A DNA stretch of 64,000 nucleotides from Trichoplusia ni (taxonomy: Eukaryota; Arthropoda; Insecta; Lepidoptera; Noctuidae), in NCBI RefSeq assembly GCF_003590095.1, contig NC_039497.1:7188691-7252690 (forward strand), in the 5' to 3' direction. Below the pieces are notes generated by a model. It had not been told where the DNA came from, did no database searches, and saw only the letters and a program-made list of their open reading frames with translations. The position numbers and the translations under genes are program-made. Numbering within the stretch: position 1 is the first letter of the stretch; each line of letters begins with the position of its first letter. Shown here piece after piece: positions 32,538 to 41,677 of this stretch.

Positions 32538-33902
32538 ATGGAAAACAATAACGATATCGTTCATCATAACGAGCCGGCAAAGGCTAGTACTTCTGGAGTT
32601 AAACATTCGAACATTAGTCGGCGATCAAGTAGTAGCAGCAGCAGTTCAAGTATGTCTTCCTCGTCTTCTTCTTCTCAATCTCCACGAGATTCTAAGAAGA
32701 AGAAGAAGCGATCAAGCCGCTATCGTTCTAAAAAACGTAAACGCGATCGTCGTATGTTAGATAAGTTATCTAAAGAAGTGAATGAGTTGAGAAACAATAT
32801 GATTAACTATGATAATAGGAACTACGTGGATAATAATGATAATATGTCTTCCGATGTTAGTCGCGACCTTTACGATGACGTTTCTGTCGATGCCTCGCGG
32901 GCCCTTTCGTATGATTGTAATTTAGATACGGAAGTGATACCGCATCTGTCATTTAATATTGAGACTAAACTTAAAGATCCCGCGGTTCCACCAGCTCCGC
33001 AGGAATATTTAAAAATGCTAAATGAGATTCAGCGATTTGATAAAAACACGTGGTCGGATATTCGATATGCTGATACCCAAAAGTTTTATAACCATTCGCC
33101 CGGATTTACAGAGCTAGAAACAAACGAAGAGGTAAAGGCGTATGATAATACACGCCACTTAGCTTATTCTGATAAATCCTACGCAGCGATTACCTTTTGT
33201 ATTCTCAAACAGAAAGAAGCTTTTCTTAATAGTTTACGTAATTTATTAGCTTGGTCTAAATCGCCTGATGCATCACTGGTTAATATCAATGATAAAATTG
33301 AAGATCTGTTTCTTAAAGGTGAGTTTCAGAAAGTCTCTTCAGATCTGCTTCAGATGACTTGCGGCCACAGAGCTGAGACAATAGAGATGAGAAGGGATAG
33401 TATTCTAAAGGGTGTTCGGGATCATTTAATAAAAGTGGCGCTGAATAAGATACCTCCTTCCAACTCTCATATATTCAACTCTGAAGCGTTTACGGCTGTT
33501 CTAGAAAAAGCAGGCGGCGTAAGAAAAGCTTTTTGGTCAGTAAAACATCCCAATAACGGGAATGCTGCGAAAGCAAAGCCCGGTGTTTCTGTACGGCACC
33601 CCTCGCAGGGGCACGCCAGTCTTTACGTACCATCGCGTGGTACTTCTGGCTACTGCTGTGAGCCAGCTCCTGCTGCTCACACTCTTTGCCACCAGAACCA
33701 ACCCTCGCAGGGTGGTCATCATCATCACCATTACACTTCAAAAGGGCACAATAATGCTAACCGAGGGCACTCTTATCATCCAAATAATAGAGCTAGTTCT
33801 TTTCGAACTCGCGTTTCGAGATCAAGGTATCCAAATGAAAGGGGTCAAAAGCGCTCCTTTTCACCCTCTTGCAATAAAGGGAACAAGAAACAGAAACAAT
33901 GA
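32538..33902 (+). CDS. gag: DIRS-like element 1 ORF1 (gag-like)
   Basis: 454 codons from ATG 32538; an in-frame GTG six bases earlier was not used. Residues about 25-50 are almost all serine, followed by a strongly basic Lys/Arg stretch (SKKRKRDRRM) that could bind nucleic acid or act as a nuclear signal. The middle (NIETKLKDPAVPPAPQEYL to about residue 300) is the conserved type found in DIRS gag-like proteins. The tail is His/Asn-rich with GGHHHHHYTSKG. No CCHC knuckle. The last ~340 nt overlap the open RT frame. Confidence 0.75.
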   Translation: MENNNDIVHHNEPAKASTSGVKHSNISRRSSSSSSSSSMSSSSSSSQSPRDSKKKKKRSSRYRSKKRKRDRRMLDKLSKEVNELRNNMINYDNRNYVDNNDNMSSDVSRDLYDDVSVDASRALSYDCNLDTEVIPHLSFNIETKLKDPAVPPAPQEYLKMLNEIQRFDKNTWSDIRYADTQKFYNHSPGFTELETNEEVKAYDNTRHLAYSDKSYAAITFCILKQKEAFLNSLRNLLAWSKSPDASLVNINDKIEDLFLKGEFQKVSSDLLQMTCGHRAETIEMRRDSILKGVRDHLIKVALNKIPPSNSHIFNSEAFTAVLEKAGGVRKAFWSVKHPNNGNAAKAKPGVSVRHPSQGHASLYVPSRGTSGYCCEPAPAAHTLCHQNQPSQGGHHHHHYTSKGHNNANRGHSYHPNNRASSFRTRVSRSRYPNERGQKRSFSPSCNKGNKKQKQ

Positions 33903-35790
33903 CTCGCGGCAGTTTCTAGCAGGGAGATTAGCGCATTACCACAATCAATGGCGAATGATGGGAGCTCCAGATTTTATTTTAAAAATAATAACAGGGTATC
34001 GCATACCTTTCATACGAAAACCACCGTTGAAAACTCCCATTTTAAAAAACGATCAACGTCGTACAAAGGAATCAAAAGAGATGTCTGCAATCATTCAACA
34101 AATGAAACAGCAGTGCGTTCTGAAGGCAGTAGATCCTTCCCCAAGCTTTGTATCGTCCCTATTTCTGGTGCCAAAGGGCGACGGAACCCATCGTCCGGTG
34201 TTCAATCGGAAGTTGTTAAATCAGTTTGTGCAAGAAGACCGTTTTCGATTAATAAACATGTACCGTGTTCCGGATTTTCTCCAACCTGGGGATTGGATGT
34301 GCAAGGCGGACTTGGCACAGGCTTATTTCAACCTTCCGATAGCCAATACACACAGACGGTTCCTGCGTCTCATATACGAGAAAGAATTATTAGAAATGAC
34401 CTGCCTACCCTTCGGACTAAGCACTGCTCCGAAAATATTCGCGTGTCTTACGAACTGGATAGCACAAGTTCTACGACAAAAGGGTGTAAGGATCATTGTT
34501 TATTTGGACGACTTCCTTGTGGCTCATCAAGATCGGAACCTATTAAAAGCACATGTGGATATGCTACAAGACATTCTACAGATTCTGGGTCTTCAAATAA
34601 ATTACGAGAAGTCCGTTCTGGTCCCACAACAATGTATAACCTTTCTCGGCATTATTTGGGATCCCTGGATAAATCGCAAGTCCCTGCCAGCGGTGAAGTC
34701 TGCTGTTATTGTAAACAAAGTCTCTCGACTCATACAAAGCAACAAATCCTCACTAAAGGAACTCCAGAGCCTAGTAGGTCTTTTAAATTTTGCCAGCTTT
34801 GCTGTGCCTCGAGGCAGGTTGAACCATCGAGCGACCCTTTCTTATCTAAACACGCTACCAAAGTCCACAACCTCAACCAAATACGGTCTACCCTCAGAGG
34901 TTATAAAGGAATTGCATTGGTGTTTGGACAATTGTCATCTTTCAACAGTAATACATGTACCACCACCCTCTCATTTCCTAACTACCGATGCATCGGATGT
35001 AGCGTGGGGAGCTCAGCTCGACGACCATTATCTGTCAGGAACTTGGAGCAAGGAGGAGAAATCCTTACACTGCAACATGAAGGAACTGCTTACGATATTG
35101 AAAGTTCTAGAAGTGCATGCGCCAAGCATAGCTCACGGCTCATTGCTGATCCAATCAGACAATCGTTCAGCGATAGCTTATCTCCGCAACGAAGGGGGCG
35201 TGAAATCTCCATCTCTCACAACTCTGACACATCAAATATTTTATGTCCTGGACCAGTATCAGATTTACTACCGAATTTACCATATTCCCGGCAAATTCAA
35301 CAGTCATGCAGATTGCCTGTCCAGACTTCGTCAGCCTCCAGAGTGGCACCTTCTCCCAAACTGCACCGAAATGATTTTTCTGAAGATTCCCATCTTACAG
35401 CTCACTCCCGTGATCGACCTGTTTGCGTCCAAAACAGCACGAGTGGTAGCCAATTACGTAACCCTAGATCTCAGCGATCACCAAGCGTTGAGTCACGATG
35501 CGTTCAGCTTTCCTTGGAATTTCCCACTAGCATGGGTGTTTCCTCCGCCCTTCCTGATTCCTCGAGTCCTGATGCACTTAAATCAGGCCACAGGAATTTA
35601 TCTGATGGTAGTGCCGCGCTGGAAAAAGGTTTTCTGGAGAGCGGATCTCAAATTCCGGGCCATCGCACCCCCGGTTACACTGACGAATTTAAGACGGTTC
35701 CTAGTCGACACGAGGACCGGGCTGCCACCTCCGAAAGTACAGGACATGGTTCTGGAGGTATGGAAGTGTGGGGGTGGTCAGAGACAATAA
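33562..35790 (+). CDS. DIRS-like element 1 ORF2: reverse transcriptase, RNase H, Dam-like region
   Basis: 742 open codons; the first ~114 overlap ORF1 in another frame and are probably not part of the mature protein. RT begins near residue 150 (ITGYRIPFIRKPP) with SLFLVPKGDG, LPFGLSTAPKIF and catalytic VYLDDFLVA (YLDD at residue 314). RNase H: TTDASDVAWG (residue ~474), KELLTIL, QSDNRSAIAYL, HADCLSR. From residue ~616, PVIDLFASKT ... DAFSFPW ... VFPPPFLIPRVL ... LMVVPRWKKVFW aligns in layout with the Dam-type methyltransferase region of DIRS elements, with FPP in place of the usual DPPY/NPPY. It makes DNA copies of the element RNA. No stop inside. Confidence 0.85.
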   Translation: MLRKQSPVFLYGTPRRGTPVFTYHRVVLLATAVSQLLLLTLFATRTNPRRVVIIITITLQKGTIMLTEGTLIIQIIELVLFELAFRDQGIQMKGVKSAPFHPLAIKGTRNRNNDSRQFLAGRLAHYHNQWRMMGAPDFILKIITGYRIPFIRKPPLKTPILKNDQRRTKESKEMSAIIQQMKQQCVLKAVDPSPSFVSSLFLVPKGDGTHRPVFNRKLLNQFVQEDRFRLINMYRVPDFLQPGDWMCKADLAQAYFNLPIANTHRRFLRLIYEKELLEMTCLPFGLSTAPKIFACLTNWIAQVLRQKGVRIIVYLDDFLVAHQDRNLLKAHVDMLQDILQILGLQINYEKSVLVPQQCITFLGIIWDPWINRKSLPAVKSAVIVNKVSRLIQSNKSSLKELQSLVGLLNFASFAVPRGRLNHRATLSYLNTLPKSTTSTKYGLPSEVIKELHWCLDNCHLSTVIHVPPPSHFLTTDASDVAWGAQLDDHYLSGTWSKEEKSLHCNMKELLTILKVLEVHAPSIAHGSLLIQSDNRSAIAYLRNEGGVKSPSLTTLTHQIFYVLDQYQIYYRIYHIPGKFNSHADCLSRLRQPPEWHLLPNCTEMIFLKIPILQLTPVIDLFASKTARVVANYVTLDLSDHQALSHDAFSFPWNFPLAWVFPPPFLIPRVLMHLNQATGIYLMVVPRWKKVFWRADLKFRAIAPPVTLTNLRRFLVDTRTGLPPPKVQDMVLEVWKCGGGQRQ

Positions 35791-36740
35791 GTTCATGGAA
35801 TTCCAATCAAATATCTTTGCTTAAGTCCTCTTGGCGACCGTCAACTTGGAAAACATATAAGGTTGCTTGGAACCGTTGGTTGTTATGGACTAAGCAAAAT
35901 AATATTAATCCGGTAAGGCCCAACGGAGGCCAATTAGCTCAATTCCTAGCAGATTTGTATCTAAAATTTAAATTCTCTTACAATACTATTCTTTTGCATA
36001 AATCAGCAATATCCACCTTATGTAATACCCAATCTGGCAGATTAAGTGAAGATGTCCTGGTTAAACACGTTTTAAAATCTATTTCTTTGAAAAACCCCAA
36101 GACTGCGAAGCCTCCTGTCTGGGACTTAAATGTACTTTCTGATTACTTGTCTCAGTATTCCGTAGACTGTAGCAATATTTTTCAAACCGTTCGACATACA
36201 GCGACTTTATTAGTATTATGTTCAGGTCGTAGAATTCACGATCTGACGTTGTTGGATACAAGGGACGACCATTGTATTATTAATAGGGATTCTATCATTT
36301 TTTGGCCTCTCTTTGGATCCAAGACAGATTGCAGTGAGTATAGACAGTCCGGTTGGAAGTTTTTAGTGAATCCCGATAAACAAAAGTTAGATCCTGTTTA
36401 CTGGATCAATAAAACCATAGCAATTCTGAATGAAAGACGTAACAAGTCTGAATCATCAAATTTATTTATTACGCTACGCGGATCACCAAGACCTGCCTCT
36501 CGTAGTGTCATTGCAGGGTGGATCAAGACGCTTATGAGAGAAGCTGGCATAACGTCAACCCCAGGTAGCATGCGATCCGCTGTGGCATCCAGAAACTTTG
36601 CTGATAATTTACCCCTTGATGACATTCTAGCTAGGGGTAATTGGAAATCGGTTAAGACTTTTCAAAAATTCTATCGTCGTGAAATTATTATGCACTCCAA
36701 TAAATCATCAGTAACTTCCTTGTTTAACCCTGTCGAGTGA
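33948..36740 (+). CDS. DIRS-like element 1 ORF3: tyrosine recombinase
   Basis: 930 open codons, but the recognisable recombinase starts only near residue 608 (nt ~35770), where ORF2 ends. Core-binding region: SSWRPSTWKTYKVAWNRW. Catalytic domain: SGRRIHDLTLL with Arg at residue 761, PGSMRSAVASRNF with Arg at ~876, GNWKSVKTFQKFY with Trp and Tyr at 909. At the position where DIRS recombinases often have His (HSxR) this copy has Gly (GSMR). The enzyme would integrate the circular DNA intermediate. The 600-codon open stretch overlapping ORF2 in another frame is discussed as a finding; similar overlap is known in Dictyostelium DIRS-1. Confidence 0.82.
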   Translation: MANDGSSRFYFKNNNRVSHTFHTKTTVENSHFKKRSTSYKGIKRDVCNHSTNETAVRSEGSRSFPKLCIVPISGAKGRRNPSSGVQSEVVKSVCARRPFSINKHVPCSGFSPTWGLDVQGGLGTGLFQPSDSQYTQTVPASHIRERIIRNDLPTLRTKHCSENIRVSYELDSTSSTTKGCKDHCLFGRLPCGSSRSEPIKSTCGYATRHSTDSGSSNKLREVRSGPTTMYNLSRHYLGSLDKSQVPASGEVCCYCKQSLSTHTKQQILTKGTPEPSRSFKFCQLCCASRQVEPSSDPFLSKHATKVHNLNQIRSTLRGYKGIALVFGQLSSFNSNTCTTTLSFPNYRCIGCSVGSSARRPLSVRNLEQGGEILTLQHEGTAYDIESSRSACAKHSSRLIADPIRQSFSDSLSPQRRGREISISHNSDTSNILCPGPVSDLLPNLPYSRQIQQSCRLPVQTSSASRVAPSPKLHRNDFSEDSHLTAHSRDRPVCVQNSTSGSQLRNPRSQRSPSVESRCVQLSLEFPTSMGVSSALPDSSSPDALKSGHRNLSDGSAALEKGFLESGSQIPGHRTPGYTDEFKTVPSRHEDRAATSESTGHGSGGMEVWGWSETISSWNSNQISLLKSSWRPSTWKTYKVAWNRWLLWTKQNNINPVRPNGGQLAQFLADLYLKFKFSYNTILLHKSAISTLCNTQSGRLSEDVLVKHVLKSISLKNPKTAKPPVWDLNVLSDYLSQYSVDCSNIFQTVRHTATLLVLCSGRRIHDLTLLDTRDDHCIINRDSIIFWPLFGSKTDCSEYRQSGWKFLVNPDKQKLDPVYWINKTIAILNERRNKSESSNLFITLRGSPRPASRSVIAGWIKTLMREAGITSTPGSMRSAVASRNFADNLPLDDILARGNWKSVKTFQKFYRREIIMHSNKSSVTSLFNPVE

Positions 36741-36977
36741 TTTGATTTTATGATTGAAAATTTGTCAAATTTGATGAGTTAATGTGACAAGTAATGCGTT
36801 ATTTCAAATCATTTAATTGTATCTAAGAAATTTATATTAAATTGTTTTTTTTTTTTTTTGTTCCTTATTTGAACAGTTTAATGTGTTGTAATTCCATTAC
36901 TGAAATACAATTATTGTTTCCTTTTATGTTGTTATTTATTCACATTGGCTCTTTCCCACCAGGCGATAACAAACAGG

Positions 36978-37050
36978 TCTCATTATATTAAGCTTCTAAT
37001 AACGGTCAAGTGGTTTAATATGCGTTTTATTTCAGGTAAAACGCGTCTAT
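36978..37050. repeat. Right inverted terminal repeat and extension of DIRS-like element 1
   Basis: 36978-37019 is the 42-bp repeat. 37020-37050 is the extension ATGCGTTTTATTTCAGGTAA onward to CGCGTCTATT; it contains a 7-bp-stem hairpin. Confidence 0.8.
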
Positions 37051-37064
37051 TTTATATTTATCGA

Positions 37065-37301
37065 CTAGCTGTTGCCAGCGACTTCGTCCGCGTGGTTAGA
37101 AGATATAAGTTTAGATTTATATTTACCCTGTTTTTTCCACATTTTCCATTGCATCTTCGCTCCTATTAGTCGCAGCGTGATGATTTATAGCCTAAAACCT
37201 TCCTCGATGAATGAAAACAAAAAATATTTTTTCAATTTGAACCAGTAGTTCCTGAGATTAGCGCAACAAACAAACTTTTCAGTTTCATATATAAGTATAG
37301 A
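37065..37301 (-). mobile_element. Short non-autonomous Helitron
   Basis: Left edge CTAGCTGTTGCCAGCGACTT (3' end, reverse), right edge TATAAGTATAGA (5' end). The body is related to the 5' units of Helitrons A, B, D and E. A matching copy is at 56395-56631, so it predates the segmental duplication. Confidence 0.75.
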
Positions 37302-37920
37302 TATAAACTTCTCATGTGTTTCTCGGTGCAAGTAACTGAACTCGTCTCAAAGGACTCGACCGATTCTCGTGAAATTTTGTGTGAATATTGGGTAGATCTT
37401 AGAATCGGACTACATATGTATAATCTTAATCCCCCTTAATGTTAAGGATGGTCCAATTTTTATTTTTTGTTTTTACTTTTTTATGATACAACTTACAAAA
37501 ATACATAAATATAGCCCTAAAACTTTAACCTTCTATGATCAACCATTATTTTCTTATATGGCAAAACAAATTTTGTTAAGTTCAGGCACTGGGTACAGTA
37601 CATATACATAGATGCATTACAAATTAAATACATATTTATATTGTCTGTATACACACGGTGATTTTTTGTCGTCTTACAAACACAGCCCAGTTCATGTATC
37701 CGACATAAAATACCCCTAGGCGCGATTTTTTTTTTATCATCAACAAAGATAAACTCAGCGCCTTACCATCTCGAAATGTTACGCAACCGAGGTGTGATCC
37801 ACCCGCAAATGCCAGGACTGCCAGCCATTTCAGCAGCAACGCAACGGCTTCAACCAGTTTCGCAGCCCAGCTGATCTCGAAGAGAACGTATTTAATTGCT
37901 TCGAACTACACCCGCGTCGT
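37302..37920. repeat. Interspersed repeat and unassigned sequence
   Basis: 37302-37625 (AAACTTCTCATGTGTTTCTC, CCCCTTAATGTTAAGGATGG) is a common lepidopteran short repeat and is duplicated at 56632-56950. 37650-37700 resembles the hAT interior at 61425-61480 (CAGCCCAGTTCATG). The rest is unassigned and ends at the left terminal repeat of DIRS-like element 2. Confidence 0.55.
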
Positions 37921-38041
37921 TGTATTAAGTTGTCCGTTGAAGTGAGTAGGGGAGGCATAGGGGTAACACGTAACTAAATGGCGGATGATATTCAGATTAT
38001 TTTGCTAATATAATGTTATAAAAAGTTGAGGAGGCGATATT

Positions 38042-38694
38042 CAAAATCAAAATCAAAATCAAAATAGCCTTTATTACTGATAACATTATTACATTACATT
38101 ACATTATAGTTCTATCTCTCTTGTAATAAATAATTTTCAATATATTACAATGCCTTTCATATTTATTTTAATACAATCAGTTTCATGCACATTTGGCAAT
38201 TTCATTTTATTTCAATTATGATAAAATTACATGCACTTTTAATCATTAATAATAATATTTAATTAAATAATATAAATATAAGTATAAGTTAGATTCATTT
38301 TAATTTTCGACATCGGTAACTTTATTATCAGTTTGCCTTTTGGCATAGGCCTCCCCTAGGCTTTTCCATCTATCTCTATTTGTGGCTTCTCTTTGCCATG
38401 TTGTTCCAGCTACCTTCCTAATATCATCCTCCCATCTTGTTTTTTGCCTTCCTTTCTTTCTTTTCCCATTCCGAGGATACCATTCAGTAACATCTTTTGT
38501 CCATTTTTCCTTATTGTTTCTTATCATATGGCCTACCCAATTCCATTTAAGCTTTTTCACTGTGTAAGTGACATCCATAACTTTTGTCTTGCTTCTTATA
38601 TTCTTAAGTTTAACTTTGTCTCTTAGCTTGAGGTTTAGGATGCTCCTCTCCATTTTGTTTTGGCACACTCTGAGTGCTCCACTCTGTTTGCTAG
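38042..38694 (-). mobile_element. 5'-truncated RTE-type LINE
   Basis: Bounded by a perfect 14-bp target duplication GAGGAGGCGATATT (38028-38041 and 38695-38708). The 3' tail is the repeat TTTTGATTTTGATTTTG (minus strand) at the left edge. Confidence 0.85.
38300..38668 (-). pseudogene. RTE-type LINE ORF2 C-terminal fragment
   Basis: 122 codons. WNWVGHMIRNNKEKWTKDV, GKRKKGRQKTRWEDDI and WKSLGEAYAKRQ are hallmarks of the end of RTE-clade endonuclease-reverse transcriptases. The catalytic domains are absent because of 5' truncation; the ORF enters the element at its 5' edge. Confidence 0.75.
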
Positions 38695-39314
38695 GAGGAG
38701 GCGATATTAGTGCACTTTAAATGTAATTTCTTTGTATTTTCAGAGAAACAGTTTATGTTTAATAGCAAAAATCCTCAATAAAATATCTTATAAGCATTAA
38801 AACTTATTGCCATTATTTGCCAGTACATGGTATAAATAGTAAAACCTGCATTTTATAGCTGTGACCTTTATTTTTATCTTTTTAACGACTCACAGCATTT
38901 TAAGTCATATCGGGTAGTAAGTAGTCTGGTAAAGGTATAGAAAAAGATTTTCGTTATACAAGTAACATATTGTTGAAACAATAAAAAAAACAAAGCACGG
39001 CGCACAGAATTTCGTCGTCTAGTACAAGCTAGCGGGACAAAATTATACTTCGATGTTACATCCTCTAGATTTAACTTTACCATGTAGTTCGTTTTTCGAC
39101 ATACTGCATCGTCACACTATTTAGATCTATAAAATAATTTAAAAAGTATAAAAACGGTTGTTCATTCGGTCACCGTTCACTCGTTCGGTCCGGTCGGTAG
39201 TTCTGTCACTTCACTATTCATTCGTTTTAGAGCACCTGTAAGAACATCTTTTATTTTGCATTTTGGGTTATTTTATTTTTTCCATTTACTTGTCAGGGGG
39301 GGAGGGAAGTTAAA

Positions 39315-39435
39315 TCTCTTCGGATGTAACATCTGGTATAATTTTGGTTGAAATTCACTTAAGGTAAGTTCTTTTAACCATAAATTATACTTCTATGTTA
39401 CATCCTCTAGATTTAACTTTACCATGTAGATGTTT
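39315..39435. repeat. Candidate internal complementary region of DIRS-like element 2
   Basis: AAATTATACTTCTATGTTAC onward to ACTTTACCATGTAG (39384-39430) repeats the terminal-repeat block at 39041-39090 almost exactly. Just before it, GGATGTAACATCTGGTATAA is a looser inverted copy. DIRS elements carry an internal complementary region after the recombinase gene that templates completion of the ends; position and content fit. Confidence 0.5.
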
Positions 39436-39526
39436 AATATATTATATAATATATTTTTAACAATCAAAAGGTTTCATACAAAATTTTAATTACAGTTTCC
39501 GGCTATATATTTTTTGTTGTGATCAA

Positions 39527-40535
39527 TCATCTATTATTATTAATAATAGCCTTAGCAAAAGAGAAGTTTGAATCGTCTTTAATAAGGGGACAATTATAAA
39601 ATTTTGCAAAACAAAGTGAGTTGCCGACCCAACCTGCAGTTTGTTTGATAACTTCAATAGAAACACCAGATCTACTCGCGGCAGAAGTTGTCGCGTGACG
39701 AGTGCTGTGGGCCGTGAATATATTTACGTCCACACCACTCCCACGTAACGTTTCTTTAATCCAGCGACTTATACTTTGTGAGGTAGCATTGTGATATGGT
39801 TTCTTAGTGGTTAGAAGTAACTTCTCCGTATCAGATTGGTGTCTGTATTGTTTTGTTAATTCTATGTAAGAACACAAGGTTGACGCTGGGGCAAATTGGT
39901 TCTTTCTCTCTGAAAAAAGGTAAAATCAGCTTCGGATTCTTTCGACTAGGTGCGGAAGTTTTTATAATTTTATTGATTTCAATGCCTATATGAGAATCAT
40001 TTATAGTTACGTCTATTTCATTAATTAAAGACAACGTCTGCACACGTTGTCCCGTGGACAACGCGAGAAGAGTTGCCAGCTTTTTCGTTAGTTTATCTAA
40101 CCGTAAGGACGTGTTTGGAAACATTTTTGTTAAGTAGTTTAATACCAAATTAGGATCCCAGATCGTGTTGTGTTTGGAAAAACAAGGTTTAATTCTAAAC
40201 ACGCCTTTTAGGAATCTAGCAATGTTTTCATCACTGGAGCAAGTTTTATTCAGGATTAGTTTTAGTGCGGAACGATAAAAATTTAATGTGTGATAGCTAG
40301 CACCCCTGTGAAATTGTTCTGTAAGAAATTTTAATATAAGTGAAGTTGATACATTATACAAGTCGAGGGTATTAATTTGACAGAAACGAAACCATTGTTT
40401 AAATGCAACATTGTACTGCAAAGTTGTGTTATTTGATAAAGAATTTAGCATTATATCTACTGTGTCGTTACCGATGTTATTATTTAAGTACGCTTGCCGG
40501 ATAATATTCCGCACGCCAGGGTAAGGCTGTTCCAC
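39527..40535 (-). pseudogene. DIRS-like element 2 tyrosine recombinase, one frameshift
   Basis: Two overlapping minus-strand frames, 39831-40535 and 39527-39877, give one recombinase of about 330 residues. N-terminal core-binding part: NTTLQYNVAFKQWFRFC. Catalytic set is complete: ALSTGQRVQTL (Arg), HSTRHATTSAASR (His-x-x-Arg), AGWVGNSLCFAKFY (Trp, Tyr). A one-base change near 39890 shifts the frame. Close in layout to the recombinase of element 1 but only distantly similar. Confidence 0.8.
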
Positions 40536-41676
40536 AGTGGGTGACGTTCCCTGGAAGGTGACAGGAGGAGATTTTTATTAGGTGAGAAATATTTAACTTC
40601 AGATGTGAGTAGGGACATAAACAGCGGAAACCAGGGTTGTCCCGGCCAATAAGGTACGAGAATTATTCCTGTGGCTTCATCATCTATTATTTTTCTGAGA
40701 CATTTCAAAATTAGAGCAATAGGAGGAAACGCATAGAAAAAATATTTATTCCAGCAGATAGTGAACGCGTCGATTTCGTAAGCCTCCGGATCTCGCTTCC
40801 AAGATATGTATCGTTGGCATTTGCAGTTAAGGCGCGAAGCGAATAGATCTATTTGTGGTCGGCCAAGAGTGTTTATGATTTGCTGAAAAGAATTCGAATT
40901 AATTTCCCATTCTGTGTCTACATTGCTATATCTAGAGGCTTGGTCAGCATCGATGTTTTCAGAAGATTTAATATAAGAAGCGAATATGAAAATATTGTGT
41001 TGTTCACACCATTGCCAAATTTTTCTCGTAATACGATTGAGATGAGGGAATTGTATTCCCATCATTTTATTTATGTAAGCAATGGCCGTAGTGTTATCTA
41101 TTCGGAGTAAAACGTTTACATTATTATAATTTTTACAAAATGATTTTAAGCCACAAAATGCTGCTAGTAATTCCAAATAATTTATGTGATTCTTTGTTTC
41201 ATCTGCTGACCATTGACCTCTAGTAACCTCGCCATTGCAAGCGGCTCCCCACCCGGTTAGTGAGGAGTCAGTGTAAATTTCTAAGTGATAATTATGTTTG
41301 TTAATACTGTTTGTAGCTTTAATTGCTAAGTTAGACCACCAGTTAAAATCATCTTGTAAATAGCTTTTAATGTACATTTTAGCCTCATAATTTTCGCTAG
41401 ATTCTTGCAAGGCCAAAAATTTTTCGCGTTCAAAATGTTTTGTGTAGACCCAGCCGTACGCGACAGCGGGACATGCTGCGGTTAATGTACCTATGAATTG
41501 AGCGAAAACACGAATCGAGATTTGGAATGATTTTTGTATTTTCTTGACAAGTTCTATAATCTTATTTATTTTTTGTGTAGGTAGTTGTAATAACATCTTT
41601 GGAGAGTTTATTTGGAAGCCTAGAAACTTACAAGTTTGACATGGAACAGTATTACTTTTATCAAAGTTTATTATTT
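40484..41676 (-). pseudogene. DIRS-like element 2 RT end, RNase H and Dam-like region
   Basis: 370 codons open after Helitron D, beginning within RT (NTVPCQTCKFLGFQINSPKM). RNase H: EIYTDSSLTGWGAACNG, YLELLAAFCGLK, RIDNTTAIAYI, DADQASR. Then IDLFASRLNCK ... DAFTICW ... YAFPPIALILKCLRK ... GIILVPYWPGQPW, the same Dam-like layout as element 1. Its front half is at 46020-46720, beyond the inserts. Confidence 0.8.
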
Positions 41677-41677
41677 A

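Larger units (their letters stand above)
32110..37050 (+). mobile_element. DIRS-like element 1 (tyrosine-recombinase retrotransposon), apparently intact
   Basis: About 4.94 kb. A 42-bp inverted terminal repeat lies at 32110-32151 and 36978-37019 (ATTAAACCACTTGACCG ... AATATAATGAGA), perfect by eye. The right end is extended by about 30 bp containing the hairpin GCGTTTT-ATTTCAGGT-AAAACGC. The empty site AAAAAGTTATTTTATATTTA is at 56376-56395. No target duplication: TATT occurs at both junctions, as expected for insertion of a circle by a tyrosine recombinase. Internal frames are gag-like, RT/RNase H plus Dam-like region, and recombinase, all uninterrupted. Confidence 0.9.
37921..39229. repeat. 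Left inverted terminal repeat of DIRS-like element 2
   Basis: Begins TGTATTAAGTTGTCCGTTG and ends near CACTATTCATTCGTTTT. Split by the RTE LINE at 38042-38694. Includes TATAAAAACGG at about 39148 and a TTCATTCGGTCACCG block. Reverse complement of 47709-48349 with few changes. Confidence 0.8.

Noticed and set aside
33562..33902. The first ~114 codons of the DIRS-like element 1 RT frame as a real N terminus
   Set aside because: They overlap the gag-like frame, are low in complexity and lack conserved motifs; the conserved RT starts later.
38382..38626. Plus-strand hydrophobic frames
   Set aside because: They are the antisense of the RTE ORF2 fragment.
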